A stretch of 64,000 bases of DNA from JAWODU01 sp046483125 (lineage in GTDB: Bacteria; Verrucomicrobiota; Kiritimatiellia; UBA8416; JAWODU01): NCBI GenBank assembly GCA_046483125.1, contig JAWODU010000119.1, positions 1 through 64,000 on the forward strand, given 5' to 3'. Within the stretch, counting starts at the first letter, position 1. Each line of letters begins with the position of its first letter. Below the pieces are notes generated by a model, which saw nothing but the letters and a program-made list of their open reading frames with translations, did not search any database and was not told where the DNA came from. Shown here piece after piece: positions 16,874-25,106 of the stretch. Both the position numbers and the translations under genes were made by a program.

Positions 16874-17121
16874 AACCAGGAACACGCGCGACACCGGTAC
16901 AGCCGGCGGAATTCAGCACAGCCGCCAAACCCGGCGCCACGGTATTTTGGAATATTCCGGATATAACAAAATTCGCCTTCCCCGCGTCGTTAAACACAAC
17001 GGGCGACGAAATCCAATTTCTCAGCCTTGTAATCATAGGGGCGGAAACCCTGTCTTATTCATATTTTTGCGACTTCGGGTGTCTTTCCGTTTTTCTTAAC
17101 AGCCGGCTGATACATCGGCCT
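16874..17121. other. Intergenic between 6S RNA and pheT
   Basis: About 250 bp with no credible gene. A 74-codon minus-strand frame spans this stretch but runs into the 6S RNA and resembles no known protein. The region is richer in A and T than its surroundings. Confidence 0.4.
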
Positions 17122-19191
17122 TTATTCTCTTATTTCAGCTTCTAATTCCGTCTCCAAGGCCTTTTTGAGCGCGTCCCTGAATCCGTTGACGCGTTCATCG
17201 GTCAATGTACCCTCCGGAGACCGGAAAACCAGAGAATAGGCAAGACTCTTTTTCCCTCTGCCTATCCCACTGCCTGTATATATATCAAATAGAGTCACGG
17301 AAGTCAACTCCGAAGGAGCGTTTTTCCACAGCGTTCTTACAATATCTCCGTGTTTTACGCTCCGGTCGACTATCGCCGCAATATCCCGGAAAACCGCCGG
17401 ATAAGGGCAGACTTTCTCGATACGGGGAGTATTAAATATATTCAGCAACAGCGGTTTCGTGGACATTTCCAGCAAACCCACCGGTTCGGACAGCCGCCAC
17501 CGGCCACGGACCCGCGGACTCAGCACTCCCATCCGGCCGCACAGGGAACCGTCAACGGCGATATCAACCTGCGCGGTTTCGGACCACGGCGTCCCGTTGC
17601 CGGGACGGAATTCCACCCCCCCCGCGCCCTGCACTGAAGCAAGAGATTCAATAATTCCTTTCAGCCGCAGAAACACTTCCCCGTTCCCTGCCGGACGCCG
17701 GCCGCTCCCGGCCGCCTGCCCCGCTTTGCCCGACAAGCCTATGCACAACCTTTCTTCTTCACTGCTGGCGCCGTCGCCGTGCTTGCGGTAAACCCGGCCC
17801 AGTTCAAAGCATGCCGCCTCCGGGGTCTGGCGGGCCGTATTCGCCCCCAGTGTTTCCGCCATCTGGGGAAGGAGCGAAGTGCGCAATACGTTCTCGCGCC
17901 TGTTATTGGGATTTACGGGTCTGATCCGCTTTGCCTCTTCCGGCTCTTCCCCTTCGAAAAGATCGAGTACCTCGTCGGACACAAAGCTGTAATTGACGAT
18001 TTCCGCCAGCCCGAGCGCCGTAAGATTGCTCCGTAACGCGAACACGGCCCTCAATCCCGAGTCATCCGCCGACGGAATCACGGCCGCGCGCGGCCTGTCA
18101 TCCGGGACTTTATCCAGCCCGTGTATCCTTGCCACCTCTTCAATAAGGTCCGCTTCTCTCTTCAGATCCACCCGGAAAGTCGGCACTTTCACGGAACAGG
18201 AACCAGGTATCCTCTCATCCGGCTTCAATTCAAGTGAACGCAGAATGGAGAGAATGACCTGATCGTCTATTTCCACTCCGAGCAATCGGCGGACCCTGTC
18301 AAAACGACACTCTATTGTTTTTGTCTCAGCCTGAAGACCCGAAACATCCACACAGCCAGGCGCGACCCGGGCTTCCGCAATCTCTGCAATCAGGAAAGCC
18401 GCCCGCCGACTTGCCCATTCAACGATCCCGATATCGGCTCCCCGCTCGAAACGGGCCGAAGATTCAGTCTCAAGCGACAGTTTCTTAGAGGCAGACCTGA
18501 TATTCCGGGGGTCGAAATACGCGCTTTCCAGTATTATGCTTTCCGTGGACGGCGATATTTCGCTCTCCGCGCCTCCCATAATGCCCGCCACCGCCGCCGG
18601 CTTCGAGGAATCGGCGATTACCAGAACATCGGGATCCAGTCTCCTTGCCTCGCCGTCCAAAGTTGTAATTGTTTCTCCCTTTCCCGCGTTGCGAACAACA
18701 ATACGCTCTTCGGACAGCTTCCGTTTGTCAAAAGCGTGCAACGGGTGCCCGCACTCCATCAGGACGTAGTTTGTCACATCCACGACGTTGTTGACCGGAT
18801 TCATTCCGCATTGAACCAGCCGCTTCCTCAACCATGCGGGACCGGGTCCAACATTAACTCCTCTCAGAATACGCGCCGTGTACTTGCCGCATTTGTCCTT
18901 ATCATGCACTTCAATGTTCGTCAGACTTTCGGCAGGTTCTCCCTCCTCGGCCAAATCCGCCGATGGAAAACGTATTTTCGTGCCGTAAATAGCGGCGACT
19001 TCCCGGGCCACGCCTATGACCCCGAGACAATCCGGCCTGTTGGGAGTAACTTCTATGTCAAACACGGGCTCGGATTCGACGGTATCGACACTTTCAACCT
19101 CGAGGCCCGCAAAGGTAAGCTTTTCAGCCAGATCCCGGGCCGTGCAATCGAAGTCAACGTATTCTTTCAGCCATTCAAACGGTATTTTCAT
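17122..19191 (-). CDS. pheT: Phenylalanyl-tRNA synthetase beta subunit, short form
   Basis: A 689-residue beta subunit of the (alpha-beta)2 enzyme charging tRNA-Phe. It carries the B1 start (IPFEWLKEYVDF), B3/B4 (DVTNYVLMECGHPLHAFD and the IMGG motif), B5, the catalytic-like core and the C-terminal anticodon-binding domain (VCPYPAVFRDIAAIVD). The EMAPII/tRNA_bind domain that normally interrupts the N-terminus at about residues 40-150 is missing: AGLEVESVDTVESEPVFDIEVTPNRPDC runs straight through. This explains the length, about 100 below the usual 795. It overlaps pheS by 4 bp. Confidence 0.95.
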   Translation of the reverse strand: MKIPFEWLKEYVDFDCTARDLAEKLTFAGLEVESVDTVESEPVFDIEVTPNRPDCLGVIGVAREVAAIYGTKIRFPSADLAEEGEPAESLTNIEVHDKDKCGKYTARILRGVNVGPGPAWLRKRLVQCGMNPVNNVVDVTNYVLMECGHPLHAFDKRKLSEERIVVRNAGKGETITTLDGEARRLDPDVLVIADSSKPAAVAGIMGGAESEISPSTESIILESAYFDPRNIRSASKKLSLETESSARFERGADIGIVEWASRRAAFLIAEIAEARVAPGCVDVSGLQAETKTIECRFDRVRRLLGVEIDDQVILSILRSLELKPDERIPGSCSVKVPTFRVDLKREADLIEEVARIHGLDKVPDDRPRAAVIPSADDSGLRAVFALRSNLTALGLAEIVNYSFVSDEVLDLFEGEEPEEAKRIRPVNPNNRRENVLRTSLLPQMAETLGANTARQTPEAACFELGRVYRKHGDGASSEEERLCIGLSGKAGQAAGSGRRPAGNGEVFLRLKGIIESLASVQGAGGVEFRPGNGTPWSETAQVDIAVDGSLCGRMGVLSPRVRGRWRLSEPVGLLEMSTKPLLLNIFNTPRIEKVCPYPAVFRDIAAIVDRSVKHGDIVRTLWKNAPSELTSVTLFDIYTGSGIGRGKKSLAYSLVFRSPEGTLTDERVNGFRDALKKALETELEAEIRE

Positions 19192-20231
19192 GCCGATTTG
19201 TTCCCCGGTCGCGCGAACTGTTTCAGAAACCTCAGATCGTTTTCGTAAAACAGCCTCATATCGTCTATCCCGTATTTGATCATGGCAATTCGCTCAACGC
19301 CCATTCCAAAAGCATAGCCGCTGACCGATTCAGGATCGTACCCGACGGTTTCAAGCACCGCCGGATTGACCATGCCCGCTCCCGATATTTCTATCCATCC
19401 CTTGTTCTTGCATATTTTACAACCCCTGCCGCCGCAGGCATGGCATGAAAAGTCATACTCCACGCTCGGCTCGGTAAACGGGAAGAAGTGGGGCCGGAAC
19501 CGTACCTTGACCTCAGGACCTATCATCCTGCGGGCAAAGTACGTTATATCGCTTTTCAGATCCCGCATGGACACATCCCGGTCCACGTACAATCCTTCAA
19601 TCTGATGGAAACAGGCGCTGTGAGTGGCGTCCGCGGTATCCCTGCGATAACACCTCCCCGGCGCGATTACCCTGACTGGCGGTCGGTTTTTTTCCATAAC
19701 CCTGATCTGCACGGGTGAAGTCTGGGTCCTGAGCAGTTCACCGGATTCGAGCCAGAAAGTGTCCTGAATGTCCCGCGAAGGATGATCCGCGGGCGTGTTG
19801 AGCGCGTCAAAATTGTAATACTCCGTCTCTATGTCCGGACCGTCAGCCATCGTGAAACCAAGCAGACTGAAAATGCGGGCCGACTCTTCAATTACAAGAC
19901 TCAGAGGATGCCTGGAACCGATAGAACGCCATGTTCCCGGCAATGTATAGTCGAACGATTGTTCAGGCCCCATGGCCGCGCCCGCGCTTTCGAAATCGCT
20001 TTTGCGCGTTTTCAGAAGATTATTCAACTCGCTTTTCAGCTCGTTTGCCGCGCGCCCTGCTTCCGCCCGCTTGTCGGAAGGCACCCGCTTGAGGTCCTTC
20101 ATCAGACTCTGAACCACGCCCCGGCGACTCAGGTATTTGATCCTTACCGCTTCAAGTTCCTTCAACGATGCCGCCCCGCGGCATTCAGAGAGGGCCTGGT
20201 CTTTAATCGCGCTGATGTCGGAAGGGTTCAT
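19188..20231 (-). CDS. pheS: Phenylalanyl-tRNA synthetase alpha subunit
   Basis: A 347-residue class II catalytic subunit. An N-terminal coiled coil (residues 1-85) binds tRNA. The catalytic core has HPLSLVIEESARIFSLLGF, motif 2 in RTQTSPVQIRVM and GRCYRRDTADATHSACFHQIEG, and motif 3 in GYAFGMGVERIAMIKYGIDDMR. The GCKICKNKGWIEISGAGMV segment is typical of bacterial PheS. It lies between rplT (49 bp upstream) and pheT in the conserved operon order. The start has a weak ribosome site, consistent with coupling to upstream genes. Confidence 0.97.
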   Translation of the reverse strand: MNPSDISAIKDQALSECRGAASLKELEAVRIKYLSRRGVVQSLMKDLKRVPSDKRAEAGRAANELKSELNNLLKTRKSDFESAGAAMGPEQSFDYTLPGTWRSIGSRHPLSLVIEESARIFSLLGFTMADGPDIETEYYNFDALNTPADHPSRDIQDTFWLESGELLRTQTSPVQIRVMEKNRPPVRVIAPGRCYRRDTADATHSACFHQIEGLYVDRDVSMRDLKSDITYFARRMIGPEVKVRFRPHFFPFTEPSVEYDFSCHACGGRGCKICKNKGWIEISGAGMVNPAVLETVGYDPESVSGYAFGMGVERIAMIKYGIDDMRLFYENDLRFLKQFARPGNKSA

Positions 20232-20279
20232 GTCACGCGTCCGGGAAACGAAAAGGACACATTGAGCGGCCCATTACGG

Positions 20280-20636
20280 TTAAGACAGAGACGCCTTAGC
20301 CAGCGCCGCAACCTGCTCAAAGCCGTCCGGGTTGTGAATGGCTATTTCAGAAAGCATCTTTCTGTTTAAAGCCACGTTGGCCTTTGCCAAACCTTCAGTC
20401 AACCGGCTGTATGAAATGCCGTTTGCCCGGGCGGCCGCTGAAATCCTGGCTATCCAGAGCCGCCTGTAGTCGCGTTTTCTGTGCCGGCGATGAATGGTTG
20501 AAAGCCACATTGCCCGGTCTACAGCTTCTGTGGCCGTTCTGAAAAGCTTACTCCGCGCGCCCCGGAACCCCGAGGCCCGCTTCAGACGGCGTTTATGTCT
20601 GCGGCGTGACGCTGGTGCATTTGTAACTCTCGACAT
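20280..20636 (-). CDS. rplT: 50S ribosomal protein L20
   Basis: A 118-residue L20. The basic N-terminal arm with RRRHKRRLKRASGFRGARSKLFRTA and the globular part with RRDYRRLWIARISAAARANGISYSRL are both present. Length is typical. A GGAGGGACGG site precedes the ATG. In E. coli L20 represses its own operon at the rpmI leader; no such structure could be confirmed here. Confidence 0.98.
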   Translation of the reverse strand: MSRVTNAPASRRRHKRRLKRASGFRGARSKLFRTATEAVDRAMWLSTIHRRHRKRDYRRLWIARISAAARANGISYSRLTEGLAKANVALNRKMLSEIAIHNPDGFEQVAALAKASLS

Positions 20637-20656
20637 CCGTCCCTCCAGTCCGCCTT

Positions 20657-20845
20657 CTAAAACAACTCTCTCACGCGCGCTTCTTCCACGCTGTCGAGAA
20701 TGCCGGCGGCTCTCAAACGACGCTTGCGCTTTCTGGTCTTGCTCCCCATGAGGTGCCCCCCGCCGGCCTTCGCGTACTTCACCTTTCCGCCGGAAGTCTT
20801 CTTCAGCCGTTTCGCCGCCGCTTTTCTGGTTTTCTTCTTAGGCAT
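20657..20845 (-). CDS. rpmI: 50S ribosomal protein L35
   Basis: A 62-residue L35 with the family start MPKKKTRKAAAKRLKKTSGGKVKY and the GGGHLMGSKTRKRKRRLR stretch. It is 20 bp upstream of rplT and 75 bp downstream of infC, the conserved order. Confidence 0.97.
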   Translation of the reverse strand: MPKKKTRKAAAKRLKKTSGGKVKYAKAGGGHLMGSKTRKRKRRLRAAGILDSVEEARVRELF

Positions 20846-20920
20846 GTGTACAACCTACGGATTCGCCTGCCCGCCGTCAAGACGGGAAATAGAGTAAAAA
20901 AACCAGGCGTCGATACTCTC

Positions 20921-21445
20921 CTACTTCTTCTTTTTCCCGCTCTGCCCCGTTATCACCGCCACAAGGCTCCTGCCGGCCATTCTCGGGGCCATGTTTACCG
21001 TACACATCCCCTCACAATCAGCCAGGACCCTGTTCACCAGTTTGAAGCCCAGGTCCCGGTGGGCGTGTTCCCTGCCCCTGAACGTCAGAGTGATTTTTAC
21101 TTTATGCCCTTTCTGCAGAAACTCCTTAACGTGGTTCAGTTTTGTCTGGTAATCGTTTTCGGCCACGTTCGGGTGAAATTTAACTTCTTTTACCGTCTGG
21201 GCATGCTGGTGCTTGCGCGTCTGCCGCTTTTTGCGGCTTTCGTCGTACCTGTACTTGCCAAAGTCCATTATCCTGCACACCGGCGGATCCGCCTTCGGAG
21301 AGATCTCCACCAGGTCCAGACCGTATTCCCGCGCAAGTTTGCGGGCATCGTCTGTAGCCATTACACCTGCCATCGAACCGTCCGGTTTCACACAACGAAC
21401 TTTCGGTACTCTGATCTTAAGATTTGTCCTGACAAACGAACGAAT
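20921..21445 (-). CDS. infC: Translation initiation factor IF-3, AUU start
   Basis: Read from an ATT codon at 21445, this gives a 174-residue IF-3. Homology extends upstream of the first ATG/GTG: IRSFVRTNLKIRVPKVRC leads into VKPDGSMAGVM, which is the family's NxxIRVPxVR start. AAGGAGG sits exactly 6 nt before the ATT. An AUU start is the hallmark of infC in E. coli, where IF-3 rejects its own start codon and so autoregulates. The N-domain (DARKLAREYGLDLVEISP) and C-domain (KEVKFHPNVAENDYQTKLNH) are complete. A start at the downstream GTG at 21391 would lose conserved residues. It overlaps thrS by 29 bp. Confidence 0.9.
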   Translation of the reverse strand: MRSFVRTNLKIRVPKVRCVKPDGSMAGVMATDDARKLAREYGLDLVEISPKADPPVCRIMDFGKYRYDESRKKRQTRKHQHAQTVKEVKFHPNVAENDYQTKLNHVKEFLQKGHKVKITLTFRGREHAHRDLGFKLVNRVLADCEGMCTVNMAPRMAGRSLVAVITGQSGKKKK

Positions 21446-23153
21446 AGTCGGCCTCCTTTTTGAACAGTTTTATCACTTCCTCTATTTCCATTGCACCCAG
21501 ATCACCCTTGCTCCGGCTTCTTACCGAAATGGTTCCGGCTTCAACCTCTCTGGGCCCGGCTATGAGCATATACGGCACTTTCTCCAGTTCGGCTCTTCTG
21601 ATTTTGGCTCCTATCTTTTCGGATTTACGGTCAGACGACGCCCTCAGGTGCTCCGACGACAATTCCCGCTTTACCGATTCGGCGTACTCGGTCTGCTTTT
21701 CCGTCAGCGGAAGTACTCTGGCCTGTTCCGGAGCCAGCCATAACGGGAAAGCCCCGCCGTAGTGCTCTACAAGAATTCCGAAAAAACGCTCCAGACTCCC
21801 CAGTAAAGCTCGATGAATCATGTAGGGTCTGTGTTCCGCGCCGTCCGAGCCCGTGTAAACCATATCGAACCGCTCCGGCATGTTGAAATCGAATTGTATC
21901 GTGCTCAACTGCCATTCTCGTCGGAGAGCATCCTTCACTTTCAGATCAATCTTCGGACCGTAAAAGGCTCCCCCGCCCTCCTCCACTTCGTATTTCACGG
22001 ATTCGCTCCGCAAAGCTTTTTCGAGGGATGCCGTCGCTTCTTTCCAGCGCGAGTTTTCTCCCACGGCCTTACCCGGCCGTGTCGCGAGGTAAGCGGTAAT
22101 TTCCGTGAATTCAAACGCCCTTAACATGCGCATGGCAAAACGGACCGTAGAAGATATTTCAGTTTCGATCTGACCGGGAGTGCAGAAGACATGGGCATCG
22201 TCCTGCGTAAAGCCCCGGACCCGAAGCAAGCCGTGCAATACACCGCTTTTTTCGTACCTGTAAACCGTCCCAAGCTCCGCCCAACGAAGAGGCAGATCGC
22301 GATACGAACGTTTCTGCGATTTGTAGATCTGAATATGAAACGGACAGTTCATCGGTTTGATGAAGTATTCTTCTTCCTCTATATCCATCGGCGAATACAT
22401 GTTCTCGCGATAGAAACCGAGATGGCCCGACCGTTCCCAGAGCAGGGAACGCCCTATGTGGGGCGTGTACAGTAAATCGTATCCCGCGCGCGTGTGTTCA
22501 CGCCGCCAGAAATCCTCTATGACCGACCGTATTCTGGCTCCCCTGGGATGCCACAGAATCAGCCCCGGGCCTGTTTCCTCCTGTACGCTGAACAGATCAA
22601 GAGCCCGCCCGAGCTTTCTATGGTCCCGTTTGCCGGCCTCTTCGATTGCCTTGATGACGGCGTCGACCTGTTCGGCTGAGCCCTCCGCGACTCCGTAGAC
22701 GCGCTGAAGCATGGCATTTGTTTCAACACCGCGGTAATACGAACCCGCGACGGACGTAAGCTTGAACGCCGGAATCGCGCCTGTACTCGCCACGTGAGGA
22801 CCCGAACACAGGTCACAAAAGTCCCCGGAACGATAAAACGTGATTTCTTCGCCTTCCGGTATGTCCGCCAGCCGTTCCAGCTTGTAAGTCTGCCCGGACT
22901 CTTCAAGCATTTGCTCGGCTTCTTCTCTTGGCAGAACAAGCCGTTCAAACGGGATATCCTCGGCGATGATCGCGGACATTTCCCGCTCCATGGCAGGAAA
23001 ATCCTCGGGAGCGATGCGATGAGGAAGGTCGAAATCGTAGTAGAAACCGTCCTTTGCGGCGGGTCCTATGTCCAGCTTTACATCGTCAAACAGTCTGCAG
23101 ACTGCCGCGGCTAAAACATGCGCCGCACTGTGACGCACTTTTTCCAGATCCAA
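21417..23153 (-). CDS. thrS: Threonyl-tRNA synthetase lacking the TGS domain
   Basis: A 578-residue class II synthetase charging tRNA-Thr. It begins directly at the editing/SAD region (VRHSAAHVLAAAV and the FCDLCSGPHVAST zinc-like motif). The catalytic core follows (KPMNCPFHIQIYK, motif 2 ELGTVYRYEKSGVLHGLLRVRGFTQDDAH, motif 3 HRALLGSLERFFGILVEHY), then the anticodon domain. The N-terminal TGS domain of about 60 residues is absent. A TTG start at 23153 is preferred since GAGGAGG lies 8 nt upstream; an ATG at 23228 would add 25 residues without family resemblance. First gene of the operon with infC, rpmI, rplT, pheS and pheT. Confidence 0.93.
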   Translation of the reverse strand: MDLEKVRHSAAHVLAAAVCRLFDDVKLDIGPAAKDGFYYDFDLPHRIAPEDFPAMEREMSAIIAEDIPFERLVLPREEAEQMLEESGQTYKLERLADIPEGEEITFYRSGDFCDLCSGPHVASTGAIPAFKLTSVAGSYYRGVETNAMLQRVYGVAEGSAEQVDAVIKAIEEAGKRDHRKLGRALDLFSVQEETGPGLILWHPRGARIRSVIEDFWRREHTRAGYDLLYTPHIGRSLLWERSGHLGFYRENMYSPMDIEEEEYFIKPMNCPFHIQIYKSQKRSYRDLPLRWAELGTVYRYEKSGVLHGLLRVRGFTQDDAHVFCTPGQIETEISSTVRFAMRMLRAFEFTEITAYLATRPGKAVGENSRWKEATASLEKALRSESVKYEVEEGGGAFYGPKIDLKVKDALRREWQLSTIQFDFNMPERFDMVYTGSDGAEHRPYMIHRALLGSLERFFGILVEHYGGAFPLWLAPEQARVLPLTEKQTEYAESVKRELSSEHLRASSDRKSEKIGAKIRRAELEKVPYMLIAGPREVEAGTISVRSRSKGDLGAMEIEEVIKLFKKEADYSFVCQDKS

Positions 23154-23239
23154 ACTCGATGCCTCCTCTTTCGGTTGCCCAGTAATAAGACGGGCAAGAT
23201 ACCGCCGACCCCCGCCGCCTGTCAACATAATGCTTCGCG

Positions 23240-23345
23240 TATCTTATTATCCCAGTCTGTATCCCCATCTTAATCCCAATCTTAATCTTTATCTTAATCT
23301 CCCTGATATCAGATTATGATTAAGATTGTGATTAAGATTACTAAT
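23240..23345. repeat. Hexanucleotide array with central GATATC palindrome
   Basis: Units of ATCTTA, ATCCCA, ATCTTT and ATCTCC type run in one direction to a CTGATATCAG palindrome near 23303. The inverted unit GATTAAGATT then follows twice. The whole can fold into a long AT-rich hairpin. It fills the gap between thrS and the VWA gene. Confidence 0.75.
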
Positions 23346-23348
23346 CCT

Positions 23349-25106
23349 TTACATCTCCTCCCTGTACGGGATGCGGATACCGTAGGATTCGGCCGTCTTT
23401 TCCATTGCCCGGAGAATACGCACGTCGGGTTTCCGCGCGTATTCCCCGGTCAGATGATATATTTTCCGCCTTGCCCATTCGGTCTTGATCCTCTTGTTTC
23501 CGCGCTCGACGTTCCCTGTCAACGGCAGATCGAAAACCATATCGCATTCCAGTTCGCCTGCACGCCCCGCCGCCTGAAACGTCACTTTTTCCAGCCCCTT
23601 CGGATATCGCCCGTACAGCACCAGCGGTCTGTCGAGATACAGATTACTGCACAAAACCGGATACACCTCGCAACCGGTATCCGAAGCGAATACAAAGTCC
23701 AGGTCCGTAATGACGGGTCTCCTTATCCCCGCGCACATCTCCTTTATTACGTCCGGAATAGACCACCTGCCCCGTGATATTATGCGCGAATCTCCTCTGT
23801 TACAGTAACTCAGCAGGTCCAGCAGGTAGGAATTGGCGGTTTGCACAGTGCCCGCCGTGAACACGGAGATTTCGCCTTTATTGAGTTTACTGAATTCTCC
23901 TATGATTTCAGAGCTGTGTACTACACCGGCGGTAGGACGGCCGTCGGTAATCAACAGCGCGGTAACGGGCCTTCCCGGTTTCCGCTGTAATTTCAAGAGC
24001 GCTTTCATGGATTCAAATATGTCCGTATTTCCGCCCGCCTGAAGGCTGTCTATGAAATCTTTCGCTTTTCCCAGGCTTGCCGGAACCGGGCGCGCCCAGT
24101 CCTTGAAACACATTTCCGGAGAGTCCCTGAACCCAACCACATTGAACCTGTCGCCTTCGCCCAGCATCGCAAGACAGTTCTTCAAGCCTTCTCTGCAGAA
24201 ATGAAGTCTTCGTTCGGCCATGCTGTTCGAACAATCCTGCACAAGCAGTACGTCTCTCGACAGGACCGGCAGTACTTTTTCACCCTTCCTTTCTATTTCC
24301 ACCTTGAAGTAGCCGTAGTCAAAGTCGAAGAAACGGGAATAAACGGTGATTTCCGCCTTCAGAACGTCTTCCACCGGTTTCAGGTCCTTTACCCTTCCGG
24401 TCCCCTCCACGTCCTCCGGCCTGCCGGGTTCGGGCCCCTTTCCTCCTTTGCCGTCGGACGGCATATCGCGCAAACGCCGTCTTACGGTAACTTTCACGTC
24501 CAAACCTCCCTTACCGGAAAAATCCTCACGCCCGGAGCCGCGCCCCTGCATTTTTATCAAGTCGGACGATTCCACCGGCGCGGTAATGTCAGGCGCCCCG
24601 GTCCTCCTTTCGATATCCGGAATGACTCTTCTTTCCAGCCCCCGGATTTCAGACCCGGCCGCCTCCCTGCTCACTGAAATAATTTCTTCTCTGGGCTCCC
24701 AGGCGCCGGGAGTGACGGAAGCATCACTTTCCGGCCCCCTCTTCATCTCACCGGCCGTGTCGCCGTTGTCGAAAGCCGGCGGCTCAAGGTCCGACTCGCT
24801 CGGAGGCGTCCCGAGTTTGCGCACTTCTTCGGTCAGTTCCATAACCGAGGGCGATTCACCGGGGCGCGTCACTTTGCCTCCCGGCCTCATGCTGAACGCC
24901 TCCCGCTTTAAATCTTTTATTCTTAAACCCGAACGGTTAATTACACTTTCGGACAGCGGCTCTGCGGACGACAGCCGTATGGCGTACCTTGAGGCCACAG
25001 TCAAAACCAGAACGTGGATTACAAAAGATACCGCGCAGGCCGATAAAGCGGCGGCGGTGCGGAATGATCCCGACCTTGCGCTCGAATTTTTTTTGCCGTA
25101 ACTCAT
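23349..25106 (-). CDS. VWA-domain protein with TonB-type membrane anchor
   Basis: A 585-residue inner membrane protein. One membrane segment (residues 18-38) contains S27-F-V-I-H31, the S-x3-H motif that TonB uses to couple to ExbB. A disordered, Pro- and charge-rich linker of about 200 residues follows. Then comes a von Willebrand A domain with intact MIDAS: D291-C-S-N-S295, T361 and D388. About 150 beta-rich residues close the protein. No TonB C-terminal fold is present. It is the last gene of an exbB-exbD-TPR-VWA operon and starts on the base after the TPR stop. It probably replaces TonB as the energised arm, with the VWA domain as the periplasmic effector; this is inference. Confidence 0.85.
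   Translation of the reverse strand: MSYGKKNSSARSGSFRTAAALSACAVSFVIHVLVLTVASRYAIRLSSAEPLSESVINRSGLRIKDLKREAFSMRPGGKVTRPGESPSVMELTEEVRKLGTPPSESDLEPPAFDNGDTAGEMKRGPESDASVTPGAWEPREEIISVSREAAGSEIRGLERRVIPDIERRTGAPDITAPVESSDLIKMQGRGSGREDFSGKGGLDVKVTVRRRLRDMPSDGKGGKGPEPGRPEDVEGTGRVKDLKPVEDVLKAEITVYSRFFDFDYGYFKVEIERKGEKVLPVLSRDVLLVQDCSNSMAERRLHFCREGLKNCLAMLGEGDRFNVVGFRDSPEMCFKDWARPVPASLGKAKDFIDSLQAGGNTDIFESMKALLKLQRKPGRPVTALLITDGRPTAGVVHSSEIIGEFSKLNKGEISVFTAGTVQTANSYLLDLLSYCNRGDSRIISRGRWSIPDVIKEMCAGIRRPVITDLDFVFASDTGCEVYPVLCSNLYLDRPLVLYGRYPKGLEKVTFQAAGRAGELECDMVFDLPLTGNVERGNKRIKTEWARRKIYHLTGEYARKPDVRILRAMEKTAESYGIRIPYREEM

Noticed and set aside
16812..17036. 74-codon minus-strand frame between pheT and rarA
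   Set aside because: It runs into the 5' part of the 6S RNA and has no ribosome site or known relatives.
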